Shown here piece by piece: positions 1 through 8,418 of a DNA stretch of 64,000 bases (positions within the stretch are counted from its first letter, which is position 1; each line of letters begins with the position of its first letter). A program made the position numbers and the translations under genes. Source of the stretch: Pseudomonas sp. JAI120 (GTDB taxonomy: Bacteria; Pseudomonadota; Gammaproteobacteria; Pseudomonadales; Pseudomonadaceae); the NCBI RefSeq assembly GCF_014207255.1, contig NZ_JACHCZ010000001.1:670592-734591 (forward strand), written 5' to 3'. Under the pieces are notes generated by a model, which was given only the letters and a program-made list of their open reading frames with translations, ran no database searches and was not told the DNA's origin.

Positions 1-719
1 TCGCGGCGGCGATCATCATTCCCTATGGCCAGGGCAACATCGCCTGGTTCGGGCTGTTTGCCGTGTTCGCGATCCTGGTGCTGTATGGCTTGAGCCGCTG
101 GTACCGCAACCACCTCAACCTGTTCAAGCTCAAGCAAGGCGGCAAAGCCACCCACGGCTTGTCCAAAGGCCGCGTGACGTTTGCCCTGGTGGTGCTGGCG
201 GTGCTGGTGTTCTCCAAATACTTCTACATGACCAGCCTGACCAGCTACTTCACGTTTTACCTGATTGAAAAATTCCACCTGTCGGTATCGAGTTCCCAGA
301 TGTATCTGTTCCTGTTCCTCGGGGCGGTGGCCGTGGGCACCTTCGCGGGCGGGCCGATCGGCGACAGGATCGGGCGCAAGAAAGTCATCTGGTTCTCGAT
401 CCTCGGTGCCGCGCCGTTCACCCTGGCCCTGCCCTACGTCGACCTGTTCTGGACCGCCGTGCTCAGCGTGGTGATCGGTTTTGTTCTCGCCTCGGCGTTC
501 TCGGCCATCGTGGTATTTGCCCAGGAACTGGTGCCGGGCAATGTCGGCATGATCGCCGGGATCTTTTTCGGCCTGATGTTCGGCTTCAGCGGTATCGGCG
601 CGGCGCTGCTCGGCCTGCTCGCCGACAGCCACGGCATTGAGTACGTCTACACACTGTGCTCATTCCTGCCGCTGGTGGGCATCCTGACGATACTGCTGCC
701 GTCGACCAAAGGCGTCTGA
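1..719 (+). CDS. MFS transporter, fosmidomycin-resistance (Fsr) type, C-terminal part
   Basis: The reading frame is open from the left edge of the window (codons in phase with position 3) to a TGA at 717-719, so only about the last 238 residues are seen. They contain six hydrophobic segments. A central charged loop reads GDRIGRKK, the MFS loop that normally sits between paired helices. The helix following FSKYFYMTSLTSYFTFYL resembles the second half of Fsr-like drug/proton antiporters, inner-membrane pumps that export fosmidomycin and other compounds. The true start lies outside the window. Substrate is inferred from family resemblance only. Confidence 0.8.
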   Translation, partial: AAAIIIPYGQGNIAWFGLFAVFAILVLYGLSRWYRNHLNLFKLKQGGKATHGLSKGRVTFALVVLAVLVFSKYFYMTSLTSYFTFYLIEKFHLSVSSSQMYLFLFLGAVAVGTFAGGPIGDRIGRKKVIWFSILGAAPFTLALPYVDLFWTAVLSVVIGFVLASAFSAIVVFAQELVPGNVGMIAGIFFGLMFGFSGIGAALLGLLADSHGIEYVYTLCSFLPLVGILTILLPSTKGV

Positions 720-828
720 ACCGCCGATCATCGAATAGCTGTGTGCCACTACCTTTTGTGTTCTGAAAACCCTGTGTGTGCGCTTACAATTCCGGTTTAA
801 ACGCACACCCAGGCAGACCCGGCACGAA

Positions 829-2004
829 ATGACGCTCGACCCTCCTACGATTCTGGCACTCACCGTTGCCCTGGCCGCCGCTGCTGCCCTGTACCTGGCC
901 ATAGAATGGCGCAGCGTACGCGAACCTTCGCTGCTGTTCTGGAGCGCCGGTTTCGCCACCATCACCGTCGGTTCCACCCTGGCCCTGCTGCGCATCAATG
1001 GCTATTTGCTCATCGGCATCTGGTTTGCCAACGGCTTGCTGGTGAGCGCGCATGTCCTGTTTTTGCTCGGTGTCGCGCGCTTTACCCACGTGCGCCTGTC
1101 ACCACTGTGGCTGCTGATGCTGGCCGTGTGGCTGGGCATGCTGATGCTGCCGACCGACCTGCCGTGGTCCAAAGCCATGCTCGGCGTGCAGTCGCTGCTG
1201 GTCGCACTGCCGACCTTGCGTGCGAGTTTCCTGCTGCGGCCCCACGGCCGGTCATTGAGCATCGGCGCGGTGCAACTGCGTTATGTGCTGCTGGTCCACG
1301 GGAGTTTCTACGTGGCCAAGGCGCTGTCGGTGATGATCCCCGGCACCTTGATCGACCTTGCGGCGTTCAAGGGCGAGATCATCCAGGTGTCCCTGGTGGA
1401 AGGCGCGATGGCGATCATGCTGATTGCGCTGTCGATGACCGGTTCCGAACGCTACCGTCGCGAACAGCAGATCGCCCGCCTCGCCGCCCGCGACCCGCTC
1501 ACCGCCCTTTACAACCGCCGCGCCCTCGACCTGCGCGCCCCGCGCCTGCTGGCCCAGGTGTCGGCGCAACAACCGGGCGCCCTGCTGCTGATCGACATCG
1601 ACAACTTCAAGTCGGTCAACGACCTCCACGGCCATACCGCCGGCGACCGCGTGCTGATCGCCTTGAGCGAGATGATTCGCGCAGTCGTGCCCCGAGGCGC
1701 GCTGGCTGCACGTTTGGGCGGTGATGAGTTTGTGATCCTGCTCAATCCGGCCTCGACTGAGCAGATCGTCGAACTGGGCAGCAGCCTGCGCGAGCAGTTT
1801 CAGCAACTGGCCGCGCAGACGTTCGCCACGCCCGCGCCCGTGACCCTGAGCATCGGCGCCACCCTGTTCGACCAGCCGCCGGCCAGCCTCGCGGCGCTGA
1901 TCGAACAGGGGGACACCACGCTGTATGAGTCCAAGCGTGGCGGGCGGGATAGCATTCGGTTGGTGGATCGGACGGGGTCTGGTTCCTACAGCGAAAGGTC
2001 GTAA
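829..2004 (+). CDS. Membrane-bound GGDEF diguanylate cyclase
   Basis: 391 residues. Residues 1-205 form six or seven hydrophobic helices making an inner-membrane sensory domain, and 215-380 form a GGDEF domain. The active-site loop is intact (RLGGDEF, GGDEF at 297-301), and the metal/substrate segment LLIDIDNFKSVND lies at 253-265, so it should make cyclic di-GMP from two GTP. The inhibitory site normally reads RxxD just upstream; here the equivalent residues 288-291 are PRGA, so product feedback through the classical I-site is unlikely. The ATG at 829 is preferred over an upstream in-frame start at 778 because the protein then opens directly into its first membrane segment. The 3' end overlaps the convergent MAPEG gene by 19 bp. 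Confidence 0.9.
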   Translation: MTLDPPTILALTVALAAAAALYLAIEWRSVREPSLLFWSAGFATITVGSTLALLRINGYLLIGIWFANGLLVSAHVLFLLGVARFTHVRLSPLWLLMLAVWLGMLMLPTDLPWSKAMLGVQSLLVALPTLRASFLLRPHGRSLSIGAVQLRYVLLVHGSFYVAKALSVMIPGTLIDLAAFKGEIIQVSLVEGAMAIMLIALSMTGSERYRREQQIARLAARDPLTALYNRRALDLRAPRLLAQVSAQQPGALLLIDIDNFKSVNDLHGHTAGDRVLIALSEMIRAVVPRGALAARLGGDEFVILLNPASTEQIVELGSSLREQFQQLAAQTFATPAPVTLSIGATLFDQPPASLAALIEQGDTTLYESKRGGRDSIRLVDRTGSGSYSERS

Positions 2005-2429
2005 TTGACCGCCACACTGCACCCCGTCATTGCGCCCAACCCGAACAGGCACGCCACCCCCAGCCCATACGCCAGCGTGCGCCACGGCTGCCATCCCGCC
2101 AGATACATCAGTGTATGGGCCATCCGCGCCAGGGTGAAACCGCCGAACAACCAGGCTGTGGGCGCACCGGCAGTGCCCAGCGCCACACACAACCCGCCGA
2201 GCACGAAGAACAACGGGATATTCTCCAGGTCATTGGCCCAGGCCCTGGACGCCCGACTCACCTGGGGTAACTCCACGGGATGTGCAGCACGCTTGAAGAC
2301 TGCCGCATCTTCGCGGTTGGTGAAGGCCAGCCCGCGAAGCCGGAAAAAACCCTGATAGCAGGAAATGCCAAACATCTTCAGGCACAGCACCAGCACGCAC
2401 AGGGCGTAGATGTTCAACAGCTCATTCAT
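1986..2429 (-). CDS. MAPEG-family membrane protein
   Basis: 147 residues with four predicted membrane helices. It carries the MAPEG family hallmark, a conserved loop with FKRAAHPVE and a following NDLENIP segment; MAPEG proteins include microsomal glutathione S-transferases and relatives. The bacterial members are inner-membrane proteins whose substrates are mostly unknown. The start overlaps the end of the upstream DUF2834 gene by 8 bp, so the two are probably translated together. The 3' end runs 19 bp into the convergent cyclase gene. Confidence 0.85.
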   Translation of the reverse strand: MNELLNIYALCVLVLCLKMFGISCYQGFFRLRGLAFTNREDAAVFKRAAHPVELPQVSRASRAWANDLENIPLFFVLGGLCVALGTAGAPTAWLFGGFTLARMAHTLMYLAGWQPWRTLAYGLGVACLFGLGAMTGCSVAVNYDLSL

Positions 2430-2727
2430 CCCGAAATCCCTTCAGCACGATGTAGAGCAACGGCCCCACCGAGACGAACACCGCCGTCAGCAAGAAGTAC
2501 GGCAGCACCGACGCCAGCGACCGTCCCCGCGACCGTGCATCCCGGTACATCCACACACAGGCCAGCACGGCCATCAGGTACAGGTCGGTTACTACCTGCG
2601 CGGTGTCCGGGCGCGATATCAACTCTCGTCCGAAGGCCAGCAACGATTGCTCGGCCGTGAGCAGCGTGAACAGGGTGTACAGCGAAAAGCCCAACAGAGC
2701 GGCGAGTGCCAGATAAGGTTTGTGCAT
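2422..2727 (-). CDS. DUF2834-like small membrane protein
   Basis: 101 residues with three hydrophobic helices: an N-terminal one, one around VTDLYLMAVLACVWMYRD, and a C-terminal one. The middle DLYLMAVLACVW..D/ARSRG motif is typical of DUF2834 proteins, whose function is unknown. The ATG at 2727 is chosen because AAGGA lies about 8 nt upstream; an upstream in-frame start at 2757 has no such site. It forms a two-gene operon with the MAPEG gene and is divergent from the XRE regulator at 2811, with only 83 bp between starts, so shared control is possible. Confidence 0.7.
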   Translation of the reverse strand: MHKPYLALAALLGFSLYTLFTLLTAEQSLLAFGRELISRPDTAQVVTDLYLMAVLACVWMYRDARSRGRSLASVLPYFLLTAVFVSVGPLLYIVLKGFRDE

Positions 2728-2810
2728 GGTCTGTTCCTTGACGTGATCGAGGCCCACCCTAGTGATAAGGTTGCCTTCCTCGCAATGACCTCGGAGGTCA
2801 TCGTCACGCC

Positions 2811-3596
2811 ATGGATACCCCCGCTACTGCCGGCGAACACTTGCGCCAGCTACGCCGACAGGCTGGCCTGAGCCAACTTGACTTGGCCCTGATCACCGGC
2901 GTTTCCCAGCGCCACCTCAGTTGCCTCGAAACCAGCCGCGCCAAGCCGAGCCCAGGTACGTTGCAGCACCTGCTAACCGCACTGGAAACACCGCTGGAGC
3001 AGTGCAACCGCGTGTTCCTCGCCGCCGGCTTCGCGCCCCGCTATACCGCTACTCCGCTCGCCGCGCCGGCCATGGCTGCGATTCGCGAGGCGGTCAGCCA
3101 TGTACTGCACGCCAACAACCCGGCCCCGGCGATCCTGCTCGGCAGCCACTGGGAAGTACTGGCGGCGAATGCCAGTACTGGTGTGCTGTTGGGGCTGGTG
3201 GGGGTCACGCCGCCAATCGAAGGCCTGAACCTGCTGACCACCCTGCTGCAACCCGGTGGCCTGGGCGACCACCTGATCAACGCCGAAGAAATCCGCACCC
3301 TGGCCTGGCAACGGGCAAGCCGCGAAGCGTTGGGCAACCCCGTATTGGCCGCGTTACTGGCGAGCTTGCCCGCCCCCGCCCCCGCTGCGCCGCCCACTGA
3401 AATGCCGCCGCTGGTGGTGACCCGCCTGCACTCCAGTCGGGGCGAGCTGAACTTCCTGTCCACCTTCACCACCTTCGGCATGCCCCAGGACATCACTCTC
3501 ACCTCCCTGCGCATCGAACATCTGATTCCCGCTGACGACGCCACCTGGCAGGTGATGCGTGCCGCCTATGGGGAAAATGCCGCACTGGTTTTGTGA
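2811..3596 (+). CDS. XRE-family transcriptional regulator with MmyB-like C-terminal domain
   Basis: 261 residues. Residues 8-65 form a helix-turn-helix of the Xre type (LRQLRRQAGLSQLDLALITG followed by SQRHLSCLE). The rest resembles the MmyB-like ligand-binding region found in this regulator class, including the segment SSRGELNFLSTFTTFGMPQDITLTSL split over 206-231. It probably senses a small molecule, possibly a fatty acid as in studied MmyB-type proteins, and controls neighbouring genes. The amidase begins 56 bp downstream on the same strand and the DUF2834/MAPEG operon is divergent; either could be its target. Confidence 0.85.
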   Translation: MDTPATAGEHLRQLRRQAGLSQLDLALITGVSQRHLSCLETSRAKPSPGTLQHLLTALETPLEQCNRVFLAAGFAPRYTATPLAAPAMAAIREAVSHVLHANNPAPAILLGSHWEVLAANASTGVLLGLVGVTPPIEGLNLLTTLLQPGGLGDHLINAEEIRTLAWQRASREALGNPVLAALLASLPAPAPAAPPTEMPPLVVTRLHSSRGELNFLSTFTTFGMPQDITLTSLRIEHLIPADDATWQVMRAAYGENAALVL

Positions 3597-3652
3597 AATA
3601 TCTGTACGTAGACTGCCGCCATACCTCAACTTAAGGCGGCGAAGAAAACGTC

Positions 3653-5359
3653 ATGCAAGTTACCGAAGTCTCCATTGCCCAATTGCGCGCGGCGCTCGAA
3701 TCCGGCCAGACCACGGCCGTTGAACTGGTGCACGCTTACCTCGCGCGGATCGATGCCTATGACGGCCCGCAGACCGCTACCGCACTCAACGCCGTCGTCG
3801 TGCGTAACCCCGAAGCCCTGAAGGAAGCTGAGGCTTCCGATGCACGCCGGGCCAAGGGCACAACCTTGGGACCACTGGATGGCATTCCCTATACCGCCAA
3901 GGACAGCTATCTGGTCAAAGGGCTGACCGCCGCCTCCGGCAGCCCGGCGTTCGCCAAGCTGGTCGCCCAGCGCGATGCGTTCACCATCGAGCGTCTGCGC
4001 GCCGGTGGCGCCATCTGCCTGGGCAAGACCAACATGCCGCCGATGGCCAATGGCGGCATGCAGCGCGGCGTGTATGGCCGCGCGGAAAGCCCGTATAACG
4101 CCGACTACCTCACCGCGCCGTTCGCCTCCGGTTCATCCAACGGTGCCGGCACCGCCACCGCCGCCAGCTTTGCCGCCTTCGGCCTGGCGGAAGAAACCTG
4201 GTCCAGCGGCCGTGGCCCGGCGTCCAACAACGGCCTGTGCGCCTACACCCCGTCCCGTGGGGTGATTTCGGTGCGCGGCAACTGGCCGTTGACCCCGACC
4301 ATGGACGTGGTGGTGCCCTACGCCCGCACCATGGCCGACCTGCTGGAAGTACTCGACGTGGTGGTGGCCGACGACCCGGACACCCGTGGCGACCTGTGGC
4401 GCCTGCAGCCGTGGGTGCCGATCCCCGACGTCGCCTCGGTGCGCCCGGCGTCCTACGCTGAACTGGCGGTCAACACTGAAGCCTTGGCCGGCAAACGCTT
4501 CGGCGTGCCGCGCATGTACATCAATGCCGACCCCGAGGCCGGCACCAGCGAAAAGCCCGGCATCGGCGGGCCGACCGGGCAGAAGATCAACACCCGTGAC
4601 AGCGTCATCGACTTATGGAAAGACGCCCGCCGGGCGCTGGAAGCCGCCGGCGCCGAAGTCGTCGAGGTGGATTTCCCGCTGGTGTCCAACTGCGAAGGCG
4701 ACCGCCCCGGCGCGCCGACCGTGTTTACCCGTGGCCTGGTGTCCAAGGAATTCCTGCACGATGAACTGTGGGAACTGTCGGCCTGGGCCTTCGATGATTT
4801 CCTGCGCGCCAACAATGATCCGGCCCTGAACCGCCTGGCCGATGTGGACGGGCCGAAGATCTTCCCCCACGACCCCGGCACCTTGCCCAACCGTGAAGAC
4901 GACCTCGCGGCCGGCATGGACGAATACGTGCGCATGGCCGAGCGCGGCATCACCCCGTGGAACGAGATCAGCACTGTCCCCGATGGCCTGCGTGGCCTTG
5001 AGCAAACCCGGCGGATCGACCTGGAAGACTGGATGGACGGCCTCGGCCTTGACGCGGTGCTGTTCCCGACCGTGGCCGATGTGGGCCCGGCGGATGCCGA
5101 TGTGAACGAAGCCAGTGCCGATATCGCGTGGAGCAATGGTGTATGGGTGGCCAACGGCAACCTCGCCATCCGCCATCTGGGCGTGCCTACCGTTACCGTG
5201 CCCATGGGCGTGATGGCGGATATCGGCATGCCGGTCGGGCTGACCTTTGCCGGGCGGGCCTATGAGGATTCGGCATTGCTGCGGTTTGCGGCGGCGTATG
5301 AAGCCACCGGCAGCAAACGCCTGATCCCGCCGCGCACGCCGCCGCTGGCGACACACTAA
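3653..5359 (+). CDS. Amidase (amidase-signature family)
   Basis: 568 residues, slightly long for the family. The catalytic triad Ser-cisSer-Lys can be placed by alignment with the signature: Lys83 in YTAKDSY, Ser161 in ASGSSNGAG, and nucleophile Ser185 in TWSSGRGP. The spacing of 24 between the two serines matches FAAH-type enzymes. The nucleophile loop is unusual, reading ETWSSGRGP where the family has DTGGSIRIP. The product likely hydrolyses a small amide in the cytoplasm; no signal peptide is seen. It is preceded by AAGGCGGCGAAG and may be controlled by the XRE regulator just upstream. Substrate cannot be told from sequence. Confidence 0.88.
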   Translation: MQVTEVSIAQLRAALESGQTTAVELVHAYLARIDAYDGPQTATALNAVVVRNPEALKEAEASDARRAKGTTLGPLDGIPYTAKDSYLVKGLTAASGSPAFAKLVAQRDAFTIERLRAGGAICLGKTNMPPMANGGMQRGVYGRAESPYNADYLTAPFASGSSNGAGTATAASFAAFGLAEETWSSGRGPASNNGLCAYTPSRGVISVRGNWPLTPTMDVVVPYARTMADLLEVLDVVVADDPDTRGDLWRLQPWVPIPDVASVRPASYAELAVNTEALAGKRFGVPRMYINADPEAGTSEKPGIGGPTGQKINTRDSVIDLWKDARRALEAAGAEVVEVDFPLVSNCEGDRPGAPTVFTRGLVSKEFLHDELWELSAWAFDDFLRANNDPALNRLADVDGPKIFPHDPGTLPNREDDLAAGMDEYVRMAERGITPWNEISTVPDGLRGLEQTRRIDLEDWMDGLGLDAVLFPTVADVGPADADVNEASADIAWSNGVWVANGNLAIRHLGVPTVTVPMGVMADIGMPVGLTFAGRAYEDSALLRFAAAYEATGSKRLIPPRTPPLATH

Positions 5360-5368
5360 CTGATTCAC

Positions 5369-5457
5369 TGTGGGAGGGGGCTTGCTCCCGATGAGGGAGT
5401 GTCAGTTGATGCATCTGTGGCTGAACTACTGCCATCGGGAGCAAGCCCCCTCCCACA
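5369..5457. repeat. REPIN (paired REP palindromes), copy 1
   Basis: TGTGGGAGGGGGCTTGCTCC opens the element and its reverse complement closes it, separated by a spacer of about 50 bp containing GTCAGTTGATGCATCTGTGG. This is a REP doublet (REPIN) of the type dispersed by RAYT transposases in Pseudomonas. In RNA it would fold into one long hairpin. Confidence 0.9.
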
Positions 5458-5555
5458 TTTGGATCTGCATATATCAGGTAGATCTCGGTCTGCTTTTGCT
5501 CTGGCTTTTGCAGTCTTCGAGCCGACCGGAGTTGTGACTGGTGTACTCGGTTAAG

Positions 5556-5644
5556 TGTGGGAGGGGGCTTGCTCCCGATGAGGGAGTGTCAGTTGATGCA
5601 ACTGTGGCTGACCCACTGCAATCGGGAGCAAGCCCCCTCCCACA
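5556..5644. repeat. REPIN, copy 2
   Basis: Nearly identical to the copy at 5369-5457, including the internal spacer, and in the same orientation, 98 bp downstream. The stretch between the two copies (5458-5555) has no recognisable gene. Confidence 0.9.
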
Positions 5645-5663
5645 GTTCTAACCGTATTTCAAG

Positions 5664-5862
5664 TCAGGCCATATAGGGCACCGCAATCAGCAGGATTACC
5701 GTGCCATGGCAGGCCGTTGCAGCCAACACGCCATGACGCATACGCACCAGCGCGCAGGCCAGCCCTTCGATCAGGGGTAAACAGCAACACCGGCCATCCC
5801 AGTTGGGTCACGCTCAAGGCCAGGAAGGCATGGCAGGCGGCAAACACCACGCCACTGATCAT
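5664..5862 (-). pseudogene. C-terminal fragment of a CPBP-type intramembrane protease, frameshifted
   Basis: Read from an ATG at 5862 the frame gives MISGVVFAACHAFLALSV, which resembles the conserved FxxxH region of CPBP (CAAX/Abi) intramembrane proteases. After LLFTP the frame becomes non-hydrophobic. If the frame is shifted by one base at about 5770-5775, the protein continues EGLACALVRMRHGVLAATAC and HGTVILLIAVPYMA to a stop at 5664-5666, restoring the family's second histidine motif in a membrane helix. The N-terminal half with the glutamate motif is absent. The ATG overlaps the RidA stop codon (ATGA). A sequencing error could mimic the frameshift but not the missing N-terminus. Confidence 0.65.
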
Positions 5863-6332
5863 CAGTCGCGCGCGACCGCAATCATGTCGATCTCCACCGC
5901 CGCCGACTTCGGCAACTGCATCACCCCCACCGACGTGCGCGTATGCACACCGGCACTGCCGAGGACCTCGTGCAACAGGTCCGACGCGCCGTTGGCCACT
6001 TCACTCTGCTGATCGAAGTCCTCGGCGCTGCGCACATACACGGTGATACGCGGGATGGCCTTGACCCGGCCCAACGAACCGAGCGCCTGTTTGAGCAGGC
6101 CCAGGCAGCGCAATGCACTGATGCCGGCAGCGATTTGTGCCTGGGCCAGGGTCAAGGTGTCACCGACTTTACCCGGCAGCACGATCGTGTCGCCGACGCG
6201 AGGAATCTGCCCGCTGATGTACAGGTGGTTGCCGTCGCGCACCAGCGGCGTGTAGTTGCCGCCGACTTTGAACTCATCCAATTGATAGCCAAGGCGTTGT
6301 TGCACGGCCTGGTATTTTTCATCCGGTGTCAT
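5862..6332 (-). CDS. RidA-family (YjgF/YER057c/UK114) protein
   Basis: 157 residues. It has the RidA fold signatures YISGQIPR near the N-terminus, an internal SALRCLGLLKQALGSLGRVK helix, and a C-terminal SVGVMQLPKSAAVEIDMIAV strand. RidA proteins hydrolyse reactive enamine/imine intermediates from PLP enzymes. This longer version belongs to a subgroup whose substrates are less certain. The start at 6332 is chosen because it overlaps the stop of the upstream DUF6434 gene (ATGA), implying coupled translation; a non-ATG start 30 bp upstream is possible. The 3' end overlaps the CPBP remnant. Confidence 0.9.
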   Translation of the reverse strand: MTPDEKYQAVQQRLGYQLDEFKVGGNYTPLVRDGNHLYISGQIPRVGDTIVLPGKVGDTLTLAQAQIAAGISALRCLGLLKQALGSLGRVKAIPRITVYVRSAEDFDQQSEVANGASDLLHEVLGSAGVHTRTSVGVMQLPKSAAVEIDMIAVARD

Positions 6333-6547
6333 GGGCGTGAGTCCTCGTTGCGACGCTGCCACTCATCCACCACGTCGCCCATCGTCTTGGGTGTTGGGTT
6401 GCGAATCCAGGCCATGAAAGGCCGGTCGAACTTGAACCCCGCGCCGCAGTGCTCACGCATGAAACGGCGTACGTTCTGGGTGTTTTTGTAGTGTGAAGTG
6501 ACAGGCGTGCTGCGGGTGATGGGGGCGCTGTGCCAATCGAAGTCCAT
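6329..6547 (-). CDS. DUF6434-like small protein
   Basis: 72 residues from the ATG at 6547, with a GTG 30 bp upstream also in frame. It is basic and rich in aromatic residues, with the segments MDFDWHSAPITRSTPVTSHY, NTQNVRRFMREHCGAGFKFD and RPFMAWIRN..KTMGDVVDEW. This pattern matches the DUF6434 family, whose members are sometimes linked to SAP-like DNA-binding proteins. Function is unknown. It overlaps ridA by 4 bp. Confidence 0.6.
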   Translation of the reverse strand: MDFDWHSAPITRSTPVTSHYKNTQNVRRFMREHCGAGFKFDRPFMAWIRNPTPKTMGDVVDEWQRRNEDSRP

Positions 6548-6649
6548 TTGCGTAACGCTCTGATGTTTCGGGAGCACGCAGCATAGCGCTAAATGGCCAC
6601 TGTGAACGCCGGTGAACCGACGCTGACAGTGGATCTTTTTCAGCGCCTA

Positions 6650-7744
6650 TCAGGCGAAATCCGCCCCTCGGGTATTGACGAACAACGCGTAGATCGAATG
6701 GCTGCCGGCCATGAACAGGCGGTTGCCTTCGCGGCCGCCAAAGCACAGGTTGGGGCAGCGTTCCGGCAGCGAGATATGCCCGATGGCCTTGCCCTGGGGA
6801 TTGAATACGCGCACGCCGTCGAGCTTCTCCAGGTCGGCCTTGGGGTCGCCATTGCCGCCCCAGCCGCACCAGAGATTGCCGCTCTCGTCGCACTTGATGC
6901 CGTCCAGCGCTGCGTATTCAAAGCCTTCGATATGCTTGCGCCGCTCTCCCAGGGTGCCGTCGTCCTTGACGTCAATAGCCCAGATCAGCCGATTGGGCTT
7001 GGCCCGCCCTTCCACCACGTAGAGGGTCCTTTCATCCGGCGCAAAGCACAGGCCGTTGGGACCGTTGAGATCGTCGATCACCCGCGTGACCTTGCCGCTT
7101 TCAGCGTCGATGCGGTACACGCCATGGGGTTGGGTGGGGGTGATCTTGTGGCCTTCGTAGTTGTTGCCGGTCTGGAATGGCGGGTCGCTGAACCACACCG
7201 AACCATCGCGCTTGCACACGATGTCGTTGGGCGAGTTGAAGGGCTTGCCGTCAAAGCTGTCCGCCAGCACGGTGATTCGGCCGTTGTGCTCGGTGCGGGT
7301 AATACGCCGCCCCTCGCCAGAGGTGGTCGAACCTTCGCACACCAGCAGGCGACCCTGACCATCGCGGCACATGCCGTTGGAGAAGTTGGCGTTTTCGCGG
7401 TACACCGACAGGCTGTCGGTCACCTCATCCCAACGCACGATGCGGTTGTTGGGGATATCACTGAGCAGCAGGTAGCGGCCATCGCCGATCCACACCGGCC
7501 CCTCGGCCCAGCGCAGGCCGGTCGCCAGGCGCTCAACGCTGGCATTGAACAGGCGCAGCTCGAGGAAACTGTCGTCGAGCACCTTGATCAGCGGGTCTGG
7601 ATAACGCTGGCTCAACGGCTCGATAGCGTCTGCCAGGCGAGGCAGGTTGCCCAGCACCGCCACCGACGCGGAAACCGCCAGGGATCGCTTGAGAAAGCCC
7701 CGGCGGCTGTGTTCGGGCCGGGCAGGCGAAGGGGGAAAATCCAT
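6650..7744 (-). CDS. SMP-30/gluconolactonase-family protein with Tat signal
   Basis: 364 residues. The N-terminus carries a twin-arginine signal (SRRGFLKRSLAVSASVAVLG), so the protein is probably exported folded to the periplasm. The body is a six-bladed propeller of the SMP-30 type: WAEGPVWIGDGRYLLLSDIP near the first metal-binding Glu, SPNDIVCKRDGSVWFSDP in the middle, and a C-terminal CDESGNLWCGWGG. Family members hydrolyse sugar or other lactones with one divalent metal. The ATG at 7744 follows GGAG by 6 nt, supporting this start although the frame is open far upstream. Substrate is unknown. Confidence 0.88.
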   Translation of the reverse strand: MDFPPSPARPEHSRRGFLKRSLAVSASVAVLGNLPRLADAIEPLSQRYPDPLIKVLDDSFLELRLFNASVERLATGLRWAEGPVWIGDGRYLLLSDIPNNRIVRWDEVTDSLSVYRENANFSNGMCRDGQGRLLVCEGSTTSGEGRRITRTEHNGRITVLADSFDGKPFNSPNDIVCKRDGSVWFSDPPFQTGNNYEGHKITPTQPHGVYRIDAESGKVTRVIDDLNGPNGLCFAPDERTLYVVEGRAKPNRLIWAIDVKDDGTLGERRKHIEGFEYAALDGIKCDESGNLWCGWGGNGDPKADLEKLDGVRVFNPQGKAIGHISLPERCPNLCFGGREGNRLFMAGSHSIYALFVNTRGADFA

Positions 7745-7966
7745 AGGTATCTCCGTTATTTTATTGTTAGACGGGAGACTAGTTTTAACCCGTGATGAGA
7801 CATCGTACAAGATTGAAAATCTCATCCAACCCTTACAATCCAAGGTTCTGCGCAAATATTCTAAATTTTGCTTTCCAAGCCCTCTGCAACTATTGCAATG
7901 TTGTACGATGACACACTCGGTAACGTGTTGCCCGCACACCTCCCCAACAACAATAAGGAAACACCC

Positions 7967-8395
7967 ATGCAAAACGTCAAAGTGCTGATCGGTTTTCTGT
8001 GCCTGTTCAGCGGGTATGTGGCCGCTGCCCCTGCCGCCGACAAAGACGTCGCCCAAGCGGTCGACCACCTGACCCAGGCGATGCTGCATAAAGACCTCAA
8101 GCAGCTCCAGAGCTTGACCGCCGAGAACCTCACCTACGGCCACTCAAGCGGCAAGATCCAGAACAAGCAGGAATTCATCGCCGACATCGAGACCGGACGC
8201 AGCGGCTTCAAGACCCTCGAAATGCAGAAACAGACCATCACCTTGAGCGGCGACACTGCGCTGGTACGCAACCACTTCTCCGCCCTGGCGGTGAACAGTG
8301 GCAAAGAAGTGCCGACCGAAATCGAGAACTTCCAGATCTGGCAGAAGCAGAAAGGCCACTGGCTGCTGATCGGTCGCCAGGCGTTTAAATTCTGA
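7967..8395 (+). CDS. Exported NTF2-like (nuclear transport factor 2 fold) protein
   Basis: 142 residues. A signal peptide at 1-20 (FLCLFSGYVAAAPAA) is followed by one SnoaL/NTF2-like domain, with the helix QAVDHLTQAMLHKDLKQLQS, the segment LTYGHSSGKIQNKQEFI, and a C-terminal FQIWQKQKGHWLLIGRQAFKF. Close relatives are annotated as DUF4440 or nuclear transport factor 2 family. The start has AAGGA 9 nt upstream. It is divergent from the lactonase gene; the 222-bp gap between the two is AT-rich and likely holds both promoters. Some periplasmic NTF2 proteins bind or isomerise small ligands; nothing more specific can be claimed. Confidence 0.75.
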   Translation: MQNVKVLIGFLCLFSGYVAAAPAADKDVAQAVDHLTQAMLHKDLKQLQSLTAENLTYGHSSGKIQNKQEFIADIETGRSGFKTLEMQKQTITLSGDTALVRNHFSALAVNSGKEVPTEIENFQIWQKQKGHWLLIGRQAFKF

Positions 8396-8418
8396 TGGCT
8401 AGCGGTGAGCCATCGGGC

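Noticed and set aside
5369..5644. Regularly spaced palindromic repeats considered as a CRISPR array
   Set aside because: Only two copies, the repeats are REP palindromes, spacers are similar to each other rather than unique, and no cas gene is present.
6593..7795. Plus-strand frame of 400 codons across the lactonase gene, and a similar one at 8635-9690 across the MocR gene
   Set aside because: Both lie fully within well-supported minus-strand genes and lack a ribosome site or domain.
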